DNA of 64,000 bases from Icerya purchasi (GCA_039619475.1 CM077116.1:100051164-100115163); one strand, 5' to 3'; shown: positions 44,501 through 57,930, numbered from the stretch's first letter. Made by a program: numbers and translations. The notes: generated by a model not told the origin, from the sequence alone.

Positions 44501-47500
44501 TTAAGGCGGTTATCAGAACAGAATTTAATGAAAAGCGTGCAATGTTATAAAGTTTCTTTACCTGTTACATTTTTATGATTTTGTTTATAATTTAGTGTCA
44601 AACTAATTTGCTTTATTATAAATATAGTTTCAATTTCTTTTTTAATAGATGGAAAAAATTGACTTCATTTTTAAATTTAATATAGCTTACCATTCCAGCA
44701 TTTAATGTATGGTTTGAGAATAGAAATGAATAATTTTTGAACCAAGCGTACTTTCAGTATAGCTAAGAATGGTGATCATTTGAAATTACGAGTATAAGTG
44801 TTTTTAATCAATTAAAAACCTTCTCGTATTTTTATTATGTAAGAAATATTTTTCATTAGAAATAAAGTTATTTTCGATATACACCGTGTTTTTAAAACAC
44901 CTTTATTTAAAAGAACTGGCCATAATATTCTCATTAGTACCGTTATGCTTAGTACCATTATGGAAAGCTTAACTTCACAATCCATGATACCCCTTATGTC
45001 AAGGATATCCATGGGACTTACTTTACTTAATCTTTCAGGTAACTTACACTTACTGTCATCAAAAACAACTAATATTCTTAATTTAATAGAAGCTTTCTAA
45101 ATTACTTTGTTGAATATCAATTAATTTCTACTGAGCGTTAAAATATTTAACTGAAGAGATTTGTTTAATTTATTTGTTACTGTAGATGTCGAACAGCATT
45201 GATGGATATTTAAAGTTTTATATATGACTGATGTCAAAATTAGTTTTGTATGTAAAACCCTGTCTGTAAGTGCTATAATATACAAACCTTTTTTAAAACA
45301 ACACTATGAATATTAAAAGTACTTCCGGAAATTACTAGCTGTAGCCAGAACATCTTAATAGTTAACAATTTACACATACTTTAAATTATATTAAATTAAT
45401 TTTGAATTTCCACATCTGCATTTTAATTACCGAATCTGAATTAAAACAAATCGGTGATGGTTAAGTTCTCAATTACGATGTTCAAGGCTGATTATTATGG
45501 CAATGTGTGAATGATTGTCTCTTTCTTGTATACTCCTAATATATACATCCTTAAAAAAACAGGTGTATATTTAAAACGTTGCTCGTTGTCCATTTATTGT
45601 CGTATTTGCTTTTATAGGAATCAAAGTGAAATAATGTGTTTTCTGCATTACATCGTTGGTTGATCCGAAATGTTACGATAAAAGATTCGCAAACTTGTTA
45701 ACAAATTTATTTATACCATTTTTATGTTTAAGCTGTTTTATTTTTTATTAATAAATTTATAAAATTTTCAGATTATTCTTTTCCGTACATTACTCTAGTC
45801 ATATCAATGATAGTCAATGCAGTATATTTTGCTAATATACGAGATCAGGTAATTAGTTTATTTTTTCTTACAACGTTTTTAGTTAATATTTACATCCGTA
45901 ATAAATGTATAAACGAAATTAGTACTAGATTATTGGAACAAATTAAGTTCGCATATTTCAGTAAAATAATTTTGAATATCAAAAAAGTGATGGGATAGTC
46001 GCTCTAAATATACCAGAAATAATCTAAAAACATGTAAGTTCAACATTACAAATTCGTAAAACTATGTAGTTATAAATGTATCATTTACTTAAATTTCAGA
46101 GCCTCGGTTACAGAAGGCGAAAGTTTTGAAAATAAATTTATTTTTTCGTTTTTTATTTGGGTGGGGTTCATCGACATGAACAATGGCCAAAGAACTGAGG
46201 AAGGGGCTGGAAGTGTACAAATAGCAGACCAAAAGTACGCAAGAGTCAGTATAACAGGAAAAAAAAGAACGGAGAAGATGAATGAAGCACAAGGAGTAGA
46301 AAGGTTCATTTGTAAAAATGATGAGCAGAAAACCTTCGAAAGCGACATAGAAACATTCGAATAAAATCTAATCAGCATTACATATAAAGAGAATAATAGA
46401 AGGGACTGGAGAGGATAAAATAGAAAAGATGTAAATGAGAAACGGAAAAGCGATAAAGGGAGCAAACTGTATCCAAAGCGTAGACGACAGAGAAAGAGGT
46501 AAACATTGCAAAGAAAGAAAGCTAAGAAATCAAAGATAAGGCGGAGATAGGGAGTCAGGATTAAAAAATGAATAGGAATAATAATTACTTCATAAATTAG
46601 AATGAGCAGCTATAGGGGCAAATAAAATGTTGTTGGATTTAAAAACACTAAGAAATCTCCCAGTACAGAAGCCAATCTGCTAAATCATTGCCTTCGATCC
46701 GAGAGTGTTGAAGAATTCATAAGAAATCAATATGTATAGAATGACGAAAGAAACGATTATAGAGTAGGGAACGTATGAGAAGAATTATATAGTCAGTAGA
46801 ATGGGAGGGAAAAGATGATTAAATGGTCTGTAGGACACTTTAGGTAATAGAGACATTCTGAGAGATCAGAGAGAAAGAGAAAAAAAATTACCTTAATATA
46901 GCACTAGACTTGGTGTAGAAAACTGAACAGAAGGAAGGAGGTTTAAAGGATTCAAAATAACTTGCGAAGGACAAAAAAAAGTCTGAACCAACTCCACAGG
47001 ATCCCTTAAAGCCATTATTGAAGGTCATAAAGCAGTTTAGGAAAACAAAGCTTAAGGTATTTAAGAATTCCGATTTAATAACATGCTGAGGAGTAGGTTT
47101 CGACGGGATAGTTGTATAAAAAGAAAACAATTAATAGAGTAAAGGTACGAAGAAAGGTTGAAGGGGAATTATTGCGGCTATCATGAGTTAAAGTATTTGG
47201 TGAAAACTGAAAAAGGCGGATAGAGATGAAAGATAGTACTGGAGTTCTATTGGCGGTGAAACCCAATTATGATATGTAAAAGAGAAAGAAGAAATAGAAA
47301 TGAACAAAGATGTTGGTAAATGTGGAATAAGAAAACAGTAGCCCAAACAAGATCTTTGAATGAAAAGAGGAGGAGTGTGAGATTCCGTTTGTAGATCAGG
47401 GTTCGGAGCAGATTCTTGGACCTCAAGGTAGAAACGGAGACATGTACTCTGGACACGATCGAACTTGGATTCAAAGAACCTAAAAGAATTTTCATAAATA

Positions 47501-48853
47501 AAACAATGGATAAAGCGGACAAGAAATTTGTAAAACGTGAGCAAGATCACGGTATCAGCTTCCAATTAGTGTAAGAAACAAATTTACTAAGGTTAAATTT
47601 TTTAAATGATAATAAGTGTACATGGTTGTATGGATGTAGAATGGAATACGACTATCCAGAAAGATATCTCGATAATAAAGAGTCACTAAACAAGGGGCCT
47701 GCAGTTTAAACTTTCGGAAAGCTTTCTAATGCAAGAAGCAAGCAAAATTTGCCTAAGTGTGGAAGAATTGGGATTAGGAATCTAGACAGCGATGAAGGTA
47801 TTCCTAGACAAAGAAGGAGAACTAGAGTGAAGAAAAAATTTGAACAGGTTGAAGGGAAATCGAAAGGGGAAAATCAGATAGATTTTTGAGAGTGAGAAAG
47901 AAAATTCCATCTATTCCAGGAACAGAATTAGAAAAGTTACATAAGGATGTTTCCAGTTCCATGATGTTAAAAGGAGTAGCCAAAAAGTGTGAGAAGATAG
48001 AATAAAACGGAATGCAATCTAATTTATTAAAGTTAGAAACGCAACAGGAAGCTATAGAATCACTGAAAGAGATTAATTTATGAGGAGGAGAACTATAGTC
48101 TTAAAGATACTGAGATAGAGGAGACTTAATAGCCTAAGCCGTCCGGTAAATTTGATAAATAGGACTAGAGCGTGAGAGAGAGAAACAAAAGCTTTTCTAT
48201 ACAGTTTTTTTTAAAGAATAAATCCGGCCCTAGTATTGGTTATGAAAAAGAAAGTTGTTGAAAGTCGTATAAGAACGAAAAAATCTGATAATACTTAATC
48301 TCAAGTCAAAAGTTACCCTTACAGTCTTGATTCCACCACGAAGAGGAGACTATTTAACTTTTTTACGAACTGAAAAATGAGTAAGGTGAAAAGAAAGTTA
48401 AGGAAAAATAAATAGAATCCATGAAGAAAGCACCTTTAGAAAAATAATTCAAGTCTACAGGAATTGATGAGCGAGTAAGGAATAAACAAAGAAACAAAAA
48501 AATTAGGCTAATCAACTTTGTAAAGACTGCATGTGGATTGTAAGGGGAACAATTTCTTGTACTAGAATAATGGTGGCAACTGTAATTTTTACGTAATAAT
48601 AATCGAATAACAGAATCTTTGTTAATTTATATTTCAGTCGGCCAGCAACTTAATTATGACCACGGTGAAGAAATTACGAAATATTGTGGTGGTTTTGACC
48701 ATCTGGATATGTAATATGTTCGGTATAATCGGAATTATTCCGATGCAGAACTCAGTGATGAACTACATGCTGCTACTAATAGCGCCTTTACCAACTATGT
48801 TCTACATTTTAACTTCGAAATTTACTAACCCGCGTATGATCTACAGTGAATGA
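41283..48853 (+). CDS. JKAMP: JKAMP (JAMP), JNK1/MAPK8-associated ER membrane protein
   Basis: Five exons: 41283-41500, 42124-42345, 42456-42631, 45772-45848, 48638-48853. They total 909 bases, or 302 residues plus stop; human JKAMP is slightly over 310. All introns are GT-AG and every phase fits (2, 2, 1, 0). The N-terminus has three cysteine pairs, C4/C9, C22/C25 and C37/C40 (CPGFYCG, CGSC, CVPC), then several hydrophobic membrane segments. Family hallmarks are LADWYTLLFNPSPNY (119-133), EAVYPLYSM, and TSKFTNPRMIYSE at the end. In mammals JAMP is a multi-pass ER protein that recruits proteasomes for ER-associated degradation and prolongs JNK1 signalling; I infer the same role. The first ATG lies 4 bases past an acceptor (AG 41277-41278), so a 5' non-coding exon should exist. 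AATAAA occurs at 48856-48861 and 49303-49308. Confidence 0.93.
41501..42123 (+). other. JKAMP intron 1
   Basis: GT-AG intron of 623 bases, AT-rich. I see no repeat or gene in it. Confidence 0.8.
42124..42345 (+). CDS. JKAMP: JKAMP exon 2
   Basis: The acceptor TAG ends at 42123; the first base completes a TAT codon begun in exon 1. It encodes the conserved NPVG and DWYTLLFNPSPNY motifs and CTQEAVYPL, ending in phase 2 at the donor GTAAGA. Confidence 0.9.
42456..42631 (+). CDS. JKAMP: JKAMP exon 3
   Basis: Acceptor TTTTTTAG; the first base completes a TTG leucine codon. It encodes YSMIFIFYAL, IRPWFIRK and ALYLYPILAVIHAVFGG, which match membrane segments of JAMP. It ends in phase 1 before GTAAGT. 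Intron 2 is only 110 bases. Confidence 0.9.
42632..45771 (+). other. JKAMP intron 3
   Basis: GT-AG intron of 3,140 bases, AT-rich. It holds one SINE family-2 fragment near 44.9-45.03 kb and nothing else I can support. Confidence 0.75.
44905..45030 (+). mobile_element. SINE family 2 fragment (copy 4) in JKAMP intron 3
   Basis: CTGGCCATAATATTCTCATTAG, GCTTAACTTCACAATCC and CATGGGACTTACTTTACTT follow the 3' half of the family-2 consensus. Same strand as JKAMP. Head absent. Confidence 0.6.
45772..45848 (+). CDS. JKAMP: JKAMP exon 4 (77 bases)
   Basis: Short exon between AATTTTCAG and a GTAATT donor. With the carried base it encodes YYSFPYITLVISMIVNAVYF, matching the human YYAFPYIILVLSLV segment. 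The phase is exact on both sides. Reading through the donor gives a spurious longer frame to 45998. Confidence 0.9.
46130..48560 (-). mobile_element. Family-A LINE, antisense in JKAMP intron 4 (copy A4)
   Basis: The plus strand here is strikingly purine-rich because the LINE's pyrimidine-rich coding strand is on the minus side. Minus frames give FDRVQSTCLRFYLEVQES and PLFIQRSCLGYCFLI (RT C-terminus, about 47490-47330). A broken RNase H follows (FKGSCGVGSDFFLSF; FCSVFYTKSSAILR, about 47040-46890, with the TDGS aspartate lost), then the C-terminal tail to about 46165. The 3' end (CATGTCGATGAACCCCACCC, then an A-rich tail on the minus strand) is at about 46130-46180. 5' limit is approximate. Heavily mutated. 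Confidence 0.75.
48638..48853 (+). CDS. JKAMP: JKAMP exon 5 (C-terminus and stop)
   Basis: Acceptor TATTTCAG at 48630-48637. Codons start SASNLIMTTVKKLRNIVVVL and end TSKFTNPRMIYSE-stop, matching the human tail TAKFTEPSRILSE. The family's usual short extension after this point is missing, as the stop follows directly. Confidence 0.9.
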   Translation, partial: SASNLIMTTVKKLRNIVVVLTIWICNMFGIIGIIPMQNSVMNYMLLLIAPLPTMFYILTSKFTNPRMIYSE

Positions 48854-50500
48854 AAAATAAAAGGTGGCGTTTTCGGAAATCCGTTAAAAATCGTTCCTGA
48901 TTTATGGATATTTTTGATGTAAAGTTCACTGACCTTTCGTTTCAGTTTCATTCAACGTACGAGATATTTAAGTCCTCAATTTCATTATTAAATTTAAAGA
49001 AAAACAATACTTCAAGTTTTGCGAAATTTTTTTTTCCTTAAAGAAACAACTACCAGCGGGTATTAGAATGCAGATAAGTAATCCGATTTCGAAAATGTGT
49101 TCGATTGACATCAAAAATTTATTACTTTTTTAAACAGGAGCACACAGTTACAGCCAACTCGTATGCGTCGTTTTTCACTCTAGTTTAAAAACGTTTCGAA
49201 AATTTTCAACAATAGTAGCGGATTTTGATACCTAACTATCTGTCCGCACTTTGCATTTACCTAAGTTACGAAATAGACACTGATGTATATATGTTATATT
49301 TTAATAAAACGTTTTAAAAAAAATCGTTTGTTGTATTTATAATTTGATCAAAGATCAGTTTAATTTTTTTAGTTTTCAAAAATATATAGTTTTCAATTTT
49401 TTACATTTCTATATCATTCTATGTATAAAAGCATAGTGGTGTTTACGTAAATCAAAACTAATTCTTTTTCTTATTTGGCTTTTGTACATAATTTGAATTT
49501 ATTATTTGCATCTTGCAACGTATTAATATATTCTGAATGGAATGTTAAAGAGAAACAAAATGTTATCTTATCGTCACTCTGTGCGGTAAATATGGATAAT
49601 ATTTGGAGTAAAATTAAGTAAATACCAACTAATGACTAAAATGGATCATTCATATTATAATAAAATGTCTTCCACTATTAAATTTAATTTTTATTATTAA
49701 TTATACTTAATTATTTTAATTTAAAACTGTATAAAAAGAAAATTAAACTAATAATTACCGTTAATTCTGAACGTAACTAAGTTAAATTAGCTAAGGTGTT
49801 CGCATGGCTCTTTTTTTATTATTTCATTATCTTTTTTTTTTATTATTATTATTAAGAGGAGTGGGAATTACCAATGGATATTCTATAACAAAAAAAAGGA
49901 AAAGATTTTAACTCATCGATTTCTGATCTAATAAAAACTGCCGCGAGAAATCAATTATACAATTAAAAGTAATTCCACAATTAAAAATCAGATAAATTTT
50001 AATTGTTTAGTTATTTTTTGTTTTATACAATCTTTAATTTTCGATTGCTAATTTTAATTTGTATTTAATGTCTAAACTTGCATACTTATATTTAACTTAA
50101 TTCTGTAATATTTATAATCACAAGTTTATACATATATTTTGCATTTTATTTGTACATGAAGGAGATTTAAAAATACTGTAAATCGTTTTGGAAAGTTATA
50201 ATAATTTTACAATATTTAATTCTAAAATTAAAGTAATTGATCTAATTTGTAATTGTTATTATCACACTAAGATTTGTTGGGAGTTGTCGACTATCTAAAA
50301 GTTATTTCTTGTTTGAACATAAAAAAGTATTGTCAATCGTTATATTTATTCAAAGTAAAAAATCGACTATTTTATAGCGTAACTTTTGCAAATAACGTTT
50401 TTAATTAAAGCAAAGAAATTAATGTAATTTCAGATGTATTTTATAGTTTCCATTGAAATTAACCAATAAAATTTTAAAACAGTAAACTCTAATCTAAAAA
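48854..50500. other. Downstream of JKAMP
   Basis: 3' UTR region with AATAAA at 48856-48861 and a better-placed AATAAA at 49303-49308; then AT-rich DNA. No gene seen. Confidence 0.5.
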
Positions 50501-53422
50501 TTAAAATGAATAAAGAGAATTTTATATTGCTCTTGATATGTTAGCGGAAATCAAATTTCTGAATTCAAGTTTATTGAAACGCGGACGCCATATATCAGAA
50601 GGTATTTCTCCTATTTCAGTTTCTTATTTTTGTATAAATTCTTGTTATAAGTTTATACTTTTTAATTTACCGCAAATGGACAAATATAAGCTTTTATTCT
50701 TGATTGATTTTCAGTTAAAACCACCATTATTGGGTTCAATTCATATTTAACTATTAACTATAAATATTAGGATTGCTAAAAAATGTTACCAGTTAAAGAT
50801 ACAATTTAAATTATAATAAATACGCTACATTTTGATTTAATTCTTTCAGTTATTTATTCATTTATTTATTTATTGATTATGTAGAAAACAAAATAAAATA
50901 TTAAGCCAGCAAAAATAAAAACTTACCCGCCTATGCATACAAAAGATTAAAAGTAAATATAAATAAATAAAAATAATTTGTAATTATAATTGCTTCGTTC
51001 ATTACTTTATTACCACAAACATTTTTTAGATGAATTTAAAATCCAAACTGTTAAAAATTTTATTAGGCATTATACACAATTTATGAAATTTCATGTACTT
51101 TATTTACGCATGTAAAACTAATACGTAAGACTGTTTTAGTGATTTTTAATTTTACAACTTGTAATAATTAAGTTTTATATATTTTAATTTGCTTTAAGAA
51201 ATTCTGATTTGTATTATTCTTAAATAAAAATAGTTTCCTATATTTTCTTTTTAATAACTTACCTTTGGTATTGAAATAACAGCAGAAAAGTTTTCAACTT
51301 AAAATTAATGAAATTATTTTTAACGATCTTACATGTACATATATTTTTTCCTAATCTTAAAATACCGATTAACTAATGTGCCAATGAAATATATTTTAGT
51401 GCTTTATGCGAAAAATTTTATACTCTGGATAAAGTAATTTCGGAATTTAATATTAAAATTCATAGTAATGTAGAATTAAAATTAATAACATAACGTTACA
51501 ATTAAAAATATATGTAAATAAGCTGGAAAAATGTGTTTAGCATTGTATCCGTTTAGTTAAAGGGGCGGTTGAGTTTAAAAAAGTATAAAGTTACATTATT
51601 ATAACTTTTTTTAAATTTTTTTTACTTATTTCATATATTTATTTAATGTAATATTAGTAGCGCACCGTGTATTGTAACGAAGATCAGAAGCGTAGCGTTA
51701 CAAAAATAAATAACAATAATAGTTGTCAATTAATTGTGTGTTGTTTAAAAGAAATGTATGAATATGAAGAAAAAAAGAAGAGAGTACAGAGATCTGCAAG
51801 TTGCAGTGTCTGGATATGCAGGAAATCTGATATGGGACATACTAGAGAAGATGGTGGGATACAATGAGTAGGATAATAGCATGATAAACAGATCGGAGGA
51901 GGATCTTTTTTGAATAAGAATTCATGAGTTACACATGTTGACCAGACAGTAATCGGATGGTTCGTTGATGACCGCTGAAATATTCATCAGAACGTCGAAG
52001 ATAAAACGAAGTTAGCTGGTGATTCGGAGCTTTTCCCACTAACTGTGCTTTTCTGATAAAACTGTGACTTTAATCAATTTAACTACATATGCTTGATATA
52101 TCTGCCCCCGTTCGATATTGTAGTTAGATAAGTAGTCCCGACAACGATGACGCACTTTTTGATGTAAGATAAAGTTGATGACGCTGTTGACAGTTTTAAA
52201 AACTGATTTGACCTGTCAAACACTAAACACTTTCGGACAGCCAGTCAAAAAATTTAACAACTATGTTGATCAGCACTAATTTTGTAGTAAAGTATTTTAA
52301 TATTATTACGTTGAAAAGCATTTTTATAAAGAATGGGACTGAAGTATTTATATATTAATGAATTGATCATTTTTACGTTGGTGGTGATGTGAAAAATGTG
52401 CAACATTTTTATATAACGTTTTTGTATCGATTATATGTTATGTTTAAAGGCGATTTAAAAAACCAACAATACTGATTCCCCCACCCGCACCACCAAGTAT
52501 CACCATGAGTGTTATAAATGAAACATATAATGAACTATGTTCACAAAAATTCTTTGATTTACTGATTTACGTGCAGTTTATTAATTTACCCGTACAAAAA
52601 AAAAAAAAAAAAAAAGACATTTTTATTGTTAACGACAATACTTAAAGCATTTTAAATGTACGACTATTATAGCACTATTTTAAAATATTAGCGGCTAATG
52701 TAAGAATAAGGCAAATTAATTTTTGTGCCACTTTTAGTAACTTCATTTGTTACCGAATAATTCGTAAATCCAGAATCGGCCCATTGACTGTAAGCCTGAG
52801 AGAACACAAAGTAATGACCTAAATTACTAGTCAGGTTCTTATTTTTTTATTAGATTTTCATTTTTGTCTAAAATTTAAAATTAAACATAAAAGTCAGAAA
52901 ATTACTTTAAAAAACTAAAGTAATAGTAATATTTCTGCTACGGTAGGAGAGATCAGTTATCTTGCATAATTTTGTATAGACCTTTGTAAAATAAGACATC
53001 AAGTTTTCTGATACCGTAGTATCTGTCATATCTGAGTGTGCATTTTTTATACATTCATATTTTTTTAACTGGTAGAACACAATTTCACGTGACAAATTGG
53101 TTTTTAAAACAAATTATTTATTACTAAAAATTTATTATCTACGACGAAACCACTTTTATTTTTGCGACTTACTTAGCACGGATTTAGCATCGTTCCGCGT
53201 TTAGCGGAGCAACTAAAAATGCCGACGTTCTTGCAGATGTGACTGCAAAAACCTGGAAGTTATCGGCTCCAATGCTGCAGCGGCACACCGCTAACGTAAT
53301 CTTTTTGCCAACGTATCCTAAATATGAATGTACGGTAAAATAGACTTAGACTTCAATTTTAAAATACTTGATGGTGAATGTTCGTTATGGTGTGTAATCT
53401 GTCCATTACATTGTACAGTATT

Positions 53423-53453
<31 letters not shown>

Positions 53454-56025
53454 GTCCAACAATGTTGAAAGAATACATGTGGTATGTTTGTGATCCTGTA
53501 GTGAGGTAAAGTGTAGACCATCATTCATCGGCGAAAAAGATGCGCACTAGTAAAAAATCAGAAGCGGCGAATTTCGAATTTCGATAGAGGAGAAATGAAA
53601 GTAAATATTGATGAAGAAAAAAGAGACACACAAAAAAACAGTTAATTGCGTAGATCAGTTTTCGTAGTCAAAGGAAAAAATCGACGATTACCTCTTTCGC
53701 TGTAACAGTTACTTAAATTCAAAATACCCGTTAAAAAAAAGGGGCTATTTTTGTTGTACAATTGTTAATTTTCGTATAATATGTCACTTCTTCACTGTCA
53801 AGACATCAGGATTCCACTTCGTATCGCATCACCCAGCCCCGTATCCGGAAGAATAGTCAACCAACTCGGTGATCATATTTCGTTGATAATATTTATGTCA
53901 TTTATTCGTATAATATGTATGTTTTAGCAGTCACCCGCCACAGAAAAATCGGTGTAAGGCATCTCTAAATATGTACTCGTAATTAAAAAGCTAACCGGAA
54001 ACTTTTATAATAACGATAGCAATAAATAAATCCAGGAAAATCGAAAAATGTGTGGTTGACATCTCCGAGGGCTCATAAATTAAACGATAATATTTCAAGT
54101 GAAAGTTACCATTGCCCTGATATCGTGTACTAATAGATTTTCGTAACTACGGTTTAATCGCAAATAATAATGAGTCGGAACAGTACGCAGCATTGTTTGC
54201 CATTAAACATATCCCGACAATAGAATGCTGCAAAACAATGCTGTAAGCCAACTTGATATAATTCAAACCAATTGGAAATAAAACATGCAAAGTTACAACT
54301 ATTGTAGCGCCAATAAATTGTACAACCGAAAAAAACTGCGAACGAGCTTAATTTCAAGAAAAAGGAATTAGTTAAACGGATATACTGCAATGCGACTAGT
54401 CCGATTGCGATTCAGCGAAAGTGAGAAACTAACGAATTTGCTACGTCTATGAATCCTTAATTTGTGTAATTACACTAAATTTTAGCCGTATCACACTGCA
54501 AGCGATACTTTCAGATTGTAATTCCCGAGTAAACAATAGCCGTAACTGATAGGAATCTTCGCTGATCGGCGAACATGGCTTCCGTAGAAATTTGTCATAT
54601 GGCTGGTTATAAGTATCCTAAAAATGCGATAGTAAATTTTAAAAAATGTAACAATTGTCTTTCAGTGTTCTTGTTGTTTCTTCACTCCTTTTTTTTTGAT
54701 TTTTTGACCTCCCCCCCCTCAGAAAAGTGGTTCATGTGCGCCACTGTGTTCAACAAATACAAAGTATATCAGTGTTTGTTGATCGTTGTCACTCCCTGTC
54801 AGCCGTTTTCAATAATTTGTAGTAACCATGATCGATGCAATAAAGCTCGTTGCCCATTGCAGCGAGAAATAGTCGAAGTAGTCTAAAGAATTATTTAATT
54901 GTTTTCTATGTTACTCAGATTACTTTATTTACTCTAACTTACATTATCATTTTAATTTTTACTCGCTTTAATTTATATTATTATTTATTAGTTTTGTTTG
55001 ACTTATAAATTACTGAAAAGTGGATAAATTTACTGAAGTTGTTAGAAATTATGAATTTTTATATAATAAGAAAAAAATTACTTTTGGTATTTTTAAGAAT
55101 ACATAAAAACTTAATTGAATATCAAATAAAGACAAATTACGTTTATTACATTTACACACTTAAAAATACTAAAATATTAAACAACGGCTATAAAAAATAA
55201 ATAATAATTCATTAATTTAATCACAAATTGAACATCTCTTTAGTGAACTGAAAACAATGGGCAGTTGAAAAAAAACACATTTCATGTTTCACATTGCTCG
55301 CTGCAACGGGGAATAGCCCTAAATCTTTCGTGCTATTTACACTGAAATATAAGTCACCACTGCAAACCTATCCCAACAGCCAATACACTCGTATAAGGTA
55401 CCAATAAATAAGTTGGTACTTCAACTTAATTATTATTGCGTCAGTTAATAAAATTAACTATAATAATGTGATAAAGATAAAAACGTAACTTTAGAAATAG
55501 GTAACCTAAGTAACGGAATAAAACAATAAATATATTCAAAAAATGTCACAAGAAAGCAAAAAAAGTGGTTGAATGCTCTGAAAAAATCATTATTATTTCA
55601 GACGAATTATTAGGGGTTATACATGATTATAAAGAGTTATTAAAATGAAAAAAAAACAGTAAAAGATGCAACAAATTCAAATATAAACCTTTAAAATATC
55701 GTTCAGGGGCAAAATAATTAATTAATAACAATAATGAATAAAAGCAAAAATCCTTAAAATAAAAATTAAATCAAAGGACAATAACAAATTTAATGTAAAG
55801 TTAAAATCTAAAATTTGTCCCAAAAACTTAAATGTAAATATTACTTCTCATAGAAATAATTAACGGGCTCATATAGTAATTGCATACTTGACCACTTCAA
55901 AAGAGGCAGCGGGGAAACTAAAATAGACTTAAACAGCATTGCACCATTAAATGAAATCATAAAGAGGATTGATCATACAATGCAGGATTGCGATTGTCCA
56001 GTATATTCAAAAAATCATAATTATG
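50500..56025. other. Gene-poor AT-rich stretch
   Basis: Open frames are short and motif-free. Simple repeats: A-run at 52598-52615 and AAAATA units at 53427-53450. A GC-richer patch near 53190-53290 reads NADVLADVTAKTWKL in one frame and may be an RNase H scrap, too short to call. Confidence 0.45.
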
Positions 56026-56560
56026 TACACTCAAAGAATGACTATAGAATGTAATACCACATGCTCGGGAGAAAAAATCATTTTTTTCAAAAATTTCAAG
56101 CTTTCGGTGTTCTGAAGACCAAATTTTAAAGTTGAAAACCCGGATATTCCAAACTAGAGAGATATTCGGGGATGAACATATTTTTAACCTTGTTAAAAAT
56201 TTATAACTAATACTCACGGCGCTAAGGGGAGGACAAGATGTTTTTCACACTTTTTTGAACTTATCGTCAACTTCAAAAGTTTCATTAAGGAAATTAAATA
56301 TGGTTTCGTTCCCGACAATTAACGATCTTTCCAACGGTATATCACATGTCTGGGGAAAAAAATATTTTTTCCAAAATTTCGAACTTTCGGGCCTCGAAGG
56401 ACTAATTTTAAAGTTGGAAACTCGGATATTCCAAACTAGAGAAATATACGGGGATGCGAATATTTTTAACCTTATTCAAAATTTTTAGTTATAATACTCG
56501 CGACGCTAAGGGGGAGACACGTGATTTTTTGTTTTTCTTTGAACTTTTCGTCACTTTGAA
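56026..56560. repeat. Tandem duplication, ~283-base period, two units
   Basis: GGATATTCCAAACTAGAG recurs at 56142 and 56424, GCTAAGGGG at 56221 and 56505, and CCACATGCTCGGG / TCACATGTCTGGG precede them. Both units share AATTTTAAAGTTG(G)AAA. Units have diverged noticeably, so the duplication is old. Function unknown. Confidence 0.75.
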
Positions 56561-56589
56561 TTGTACGAAAGTGATTTTTTTCTAGTACT

Positions 56590-57930
56590 TGAATCCACAC
56601 CAGTTATCAAAATTTCTTTTAACTTTAATTATCAGATTTGCTATAGCCTTTAATACTGAAACTGGAATATTTGGATCAGGCTGTATGGTTGCTGCTTCTT
56701 TCACTGCCTTATCTGTGGATTCATTAAAAAGGAAATTCTGTATATGCTAGTATGCACAACGTATGATTTGTAGCGAATGATTCCGAAATAAAGGATTTAA
56801 AATGTGAGGTATAATAAGACAAAGTAATGTAGGAGACTATTAGTGAAGGATTTGATTGAGTTGAGAAAATCTCAGTTATCAAAAATCTATTATGATCTAT
56901 AGAAACCGCAATATTTAAGCTAATTGTATCATGTAGAACTTAGTTACTGAATAATAATTCGGTAAGTTATACTCCACAATTTCTTCTTTCACGATTGCAC
57001 CACGTTTACAGAAGTTATTATATTTCGAATCGTCGGTGTATATTATTTTACGATCTTCGCATTTTATAATTTTTTTTGTTCGACTTTTAATTGATTTGCT
57101 AGTATGAAGTCTACGGCGCCGTTTTATTCATTAGAGGTGTATTAACGTTGATTGGGTGAAGGAACCATAATGAAAGTTCTTCGAAAACCAGCTAGAGGAT
57201 TTCAGTGATCAAAAAAGTTTCATGTAAACCTAGAACAGAGTATGAAGGCAAATATAAAACTTTTCGTAAAAAAATTTTCTCTTCAACGAAGCTGTCTATT
57301 CATCCGCTTCACAGTAAAGACTGTCGCAAAAGCACTTGTACGGAAAGCGTCCCGTATTTTTCTGATAGCCATATTACACATCACATCCAGTTTTTGAATG
57401 GAGTTTTATCCGAAGGCACGTTATACATAACACTATCGTAATCTATTTTCGATCGTAATAAGATTTGATATATATACGTAGCGAGAATTTCCTGTCTGTT
57501 CTAAATGACGCGTGCGCTAACATCCTCATCAATATGAATAATAGTTGAGTTGAGTAATTTATGTATGGAATCTTTCCAATTTTTTATTGTCCCAGTATAA
57601 TCCAAGATATTTTACAACAGATTTAGTTGGTAAAATAGATTTTTAATAGATATTCAGTATTTTCATACATCGCTTTACGCGACAAAAGTGAACCGCCATT
57701 GTCTTTGTTGAAGAAAAACCAAATCCATTTTCCATGGCTCACTGAGGCACATTCGAAATAGTGTTTTACAATATTTTTTTACTAATGCTATCATCTTCGT
57801 AAGGTATAAAAATTAACATTTGGATATAGGTCAGCTGAGATATGCGATCGATTTGAGCCATAAACCTAGAGCACCTCCTCTGTCCGCGATTATTAAACAT
57901 TTACATTTTACTCAGAGGAATGTTTGACAA
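56590..57930 (-). mobile_element. Decayed Jockey/I-type LINE: RT and RNase H end (family D)
   Basis: Reading down the minus strand: a YEDDSI relic of the RT active site (about 57805), GFVFSSTKTMAVHFCRVKR (about 57725), SVVKYLGLYWD (about 57610), ILLRSKIDYDSVMY (about 57455), then near the end NESTDKAVKEAATIQPDPNI (about 56735-56670). The first four are RT palm/thumb motifs in their usual order; the last resembles the end of an RNase H domain. Many stops and shifts. Its 5' part is missing before the next LINE's 3' end at 58086. Confidence 0.65.

Noticed and set aside
45807..45998. Open frame extending past JKAMP exon 4
   Set aside because: Read-through of the donor at 45849; exon 5 continues the protein with correct phase.
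46161..46364. Plus-strand 67-codon frame in JKAMP intron 4
   Set aside because: Antisense of the family-A LINE 3' end.
53180..53330. RNase H scrap (NADVLADVTAKTWKL)
   Set aside because: Too short and no neighbouring LINE motif.
54840..55315. Weak inverted match CTCGCTGCAA near 54855 and 55290
   Set aside because: Only about 10-15 bases agree, and no flanking duplication was found.
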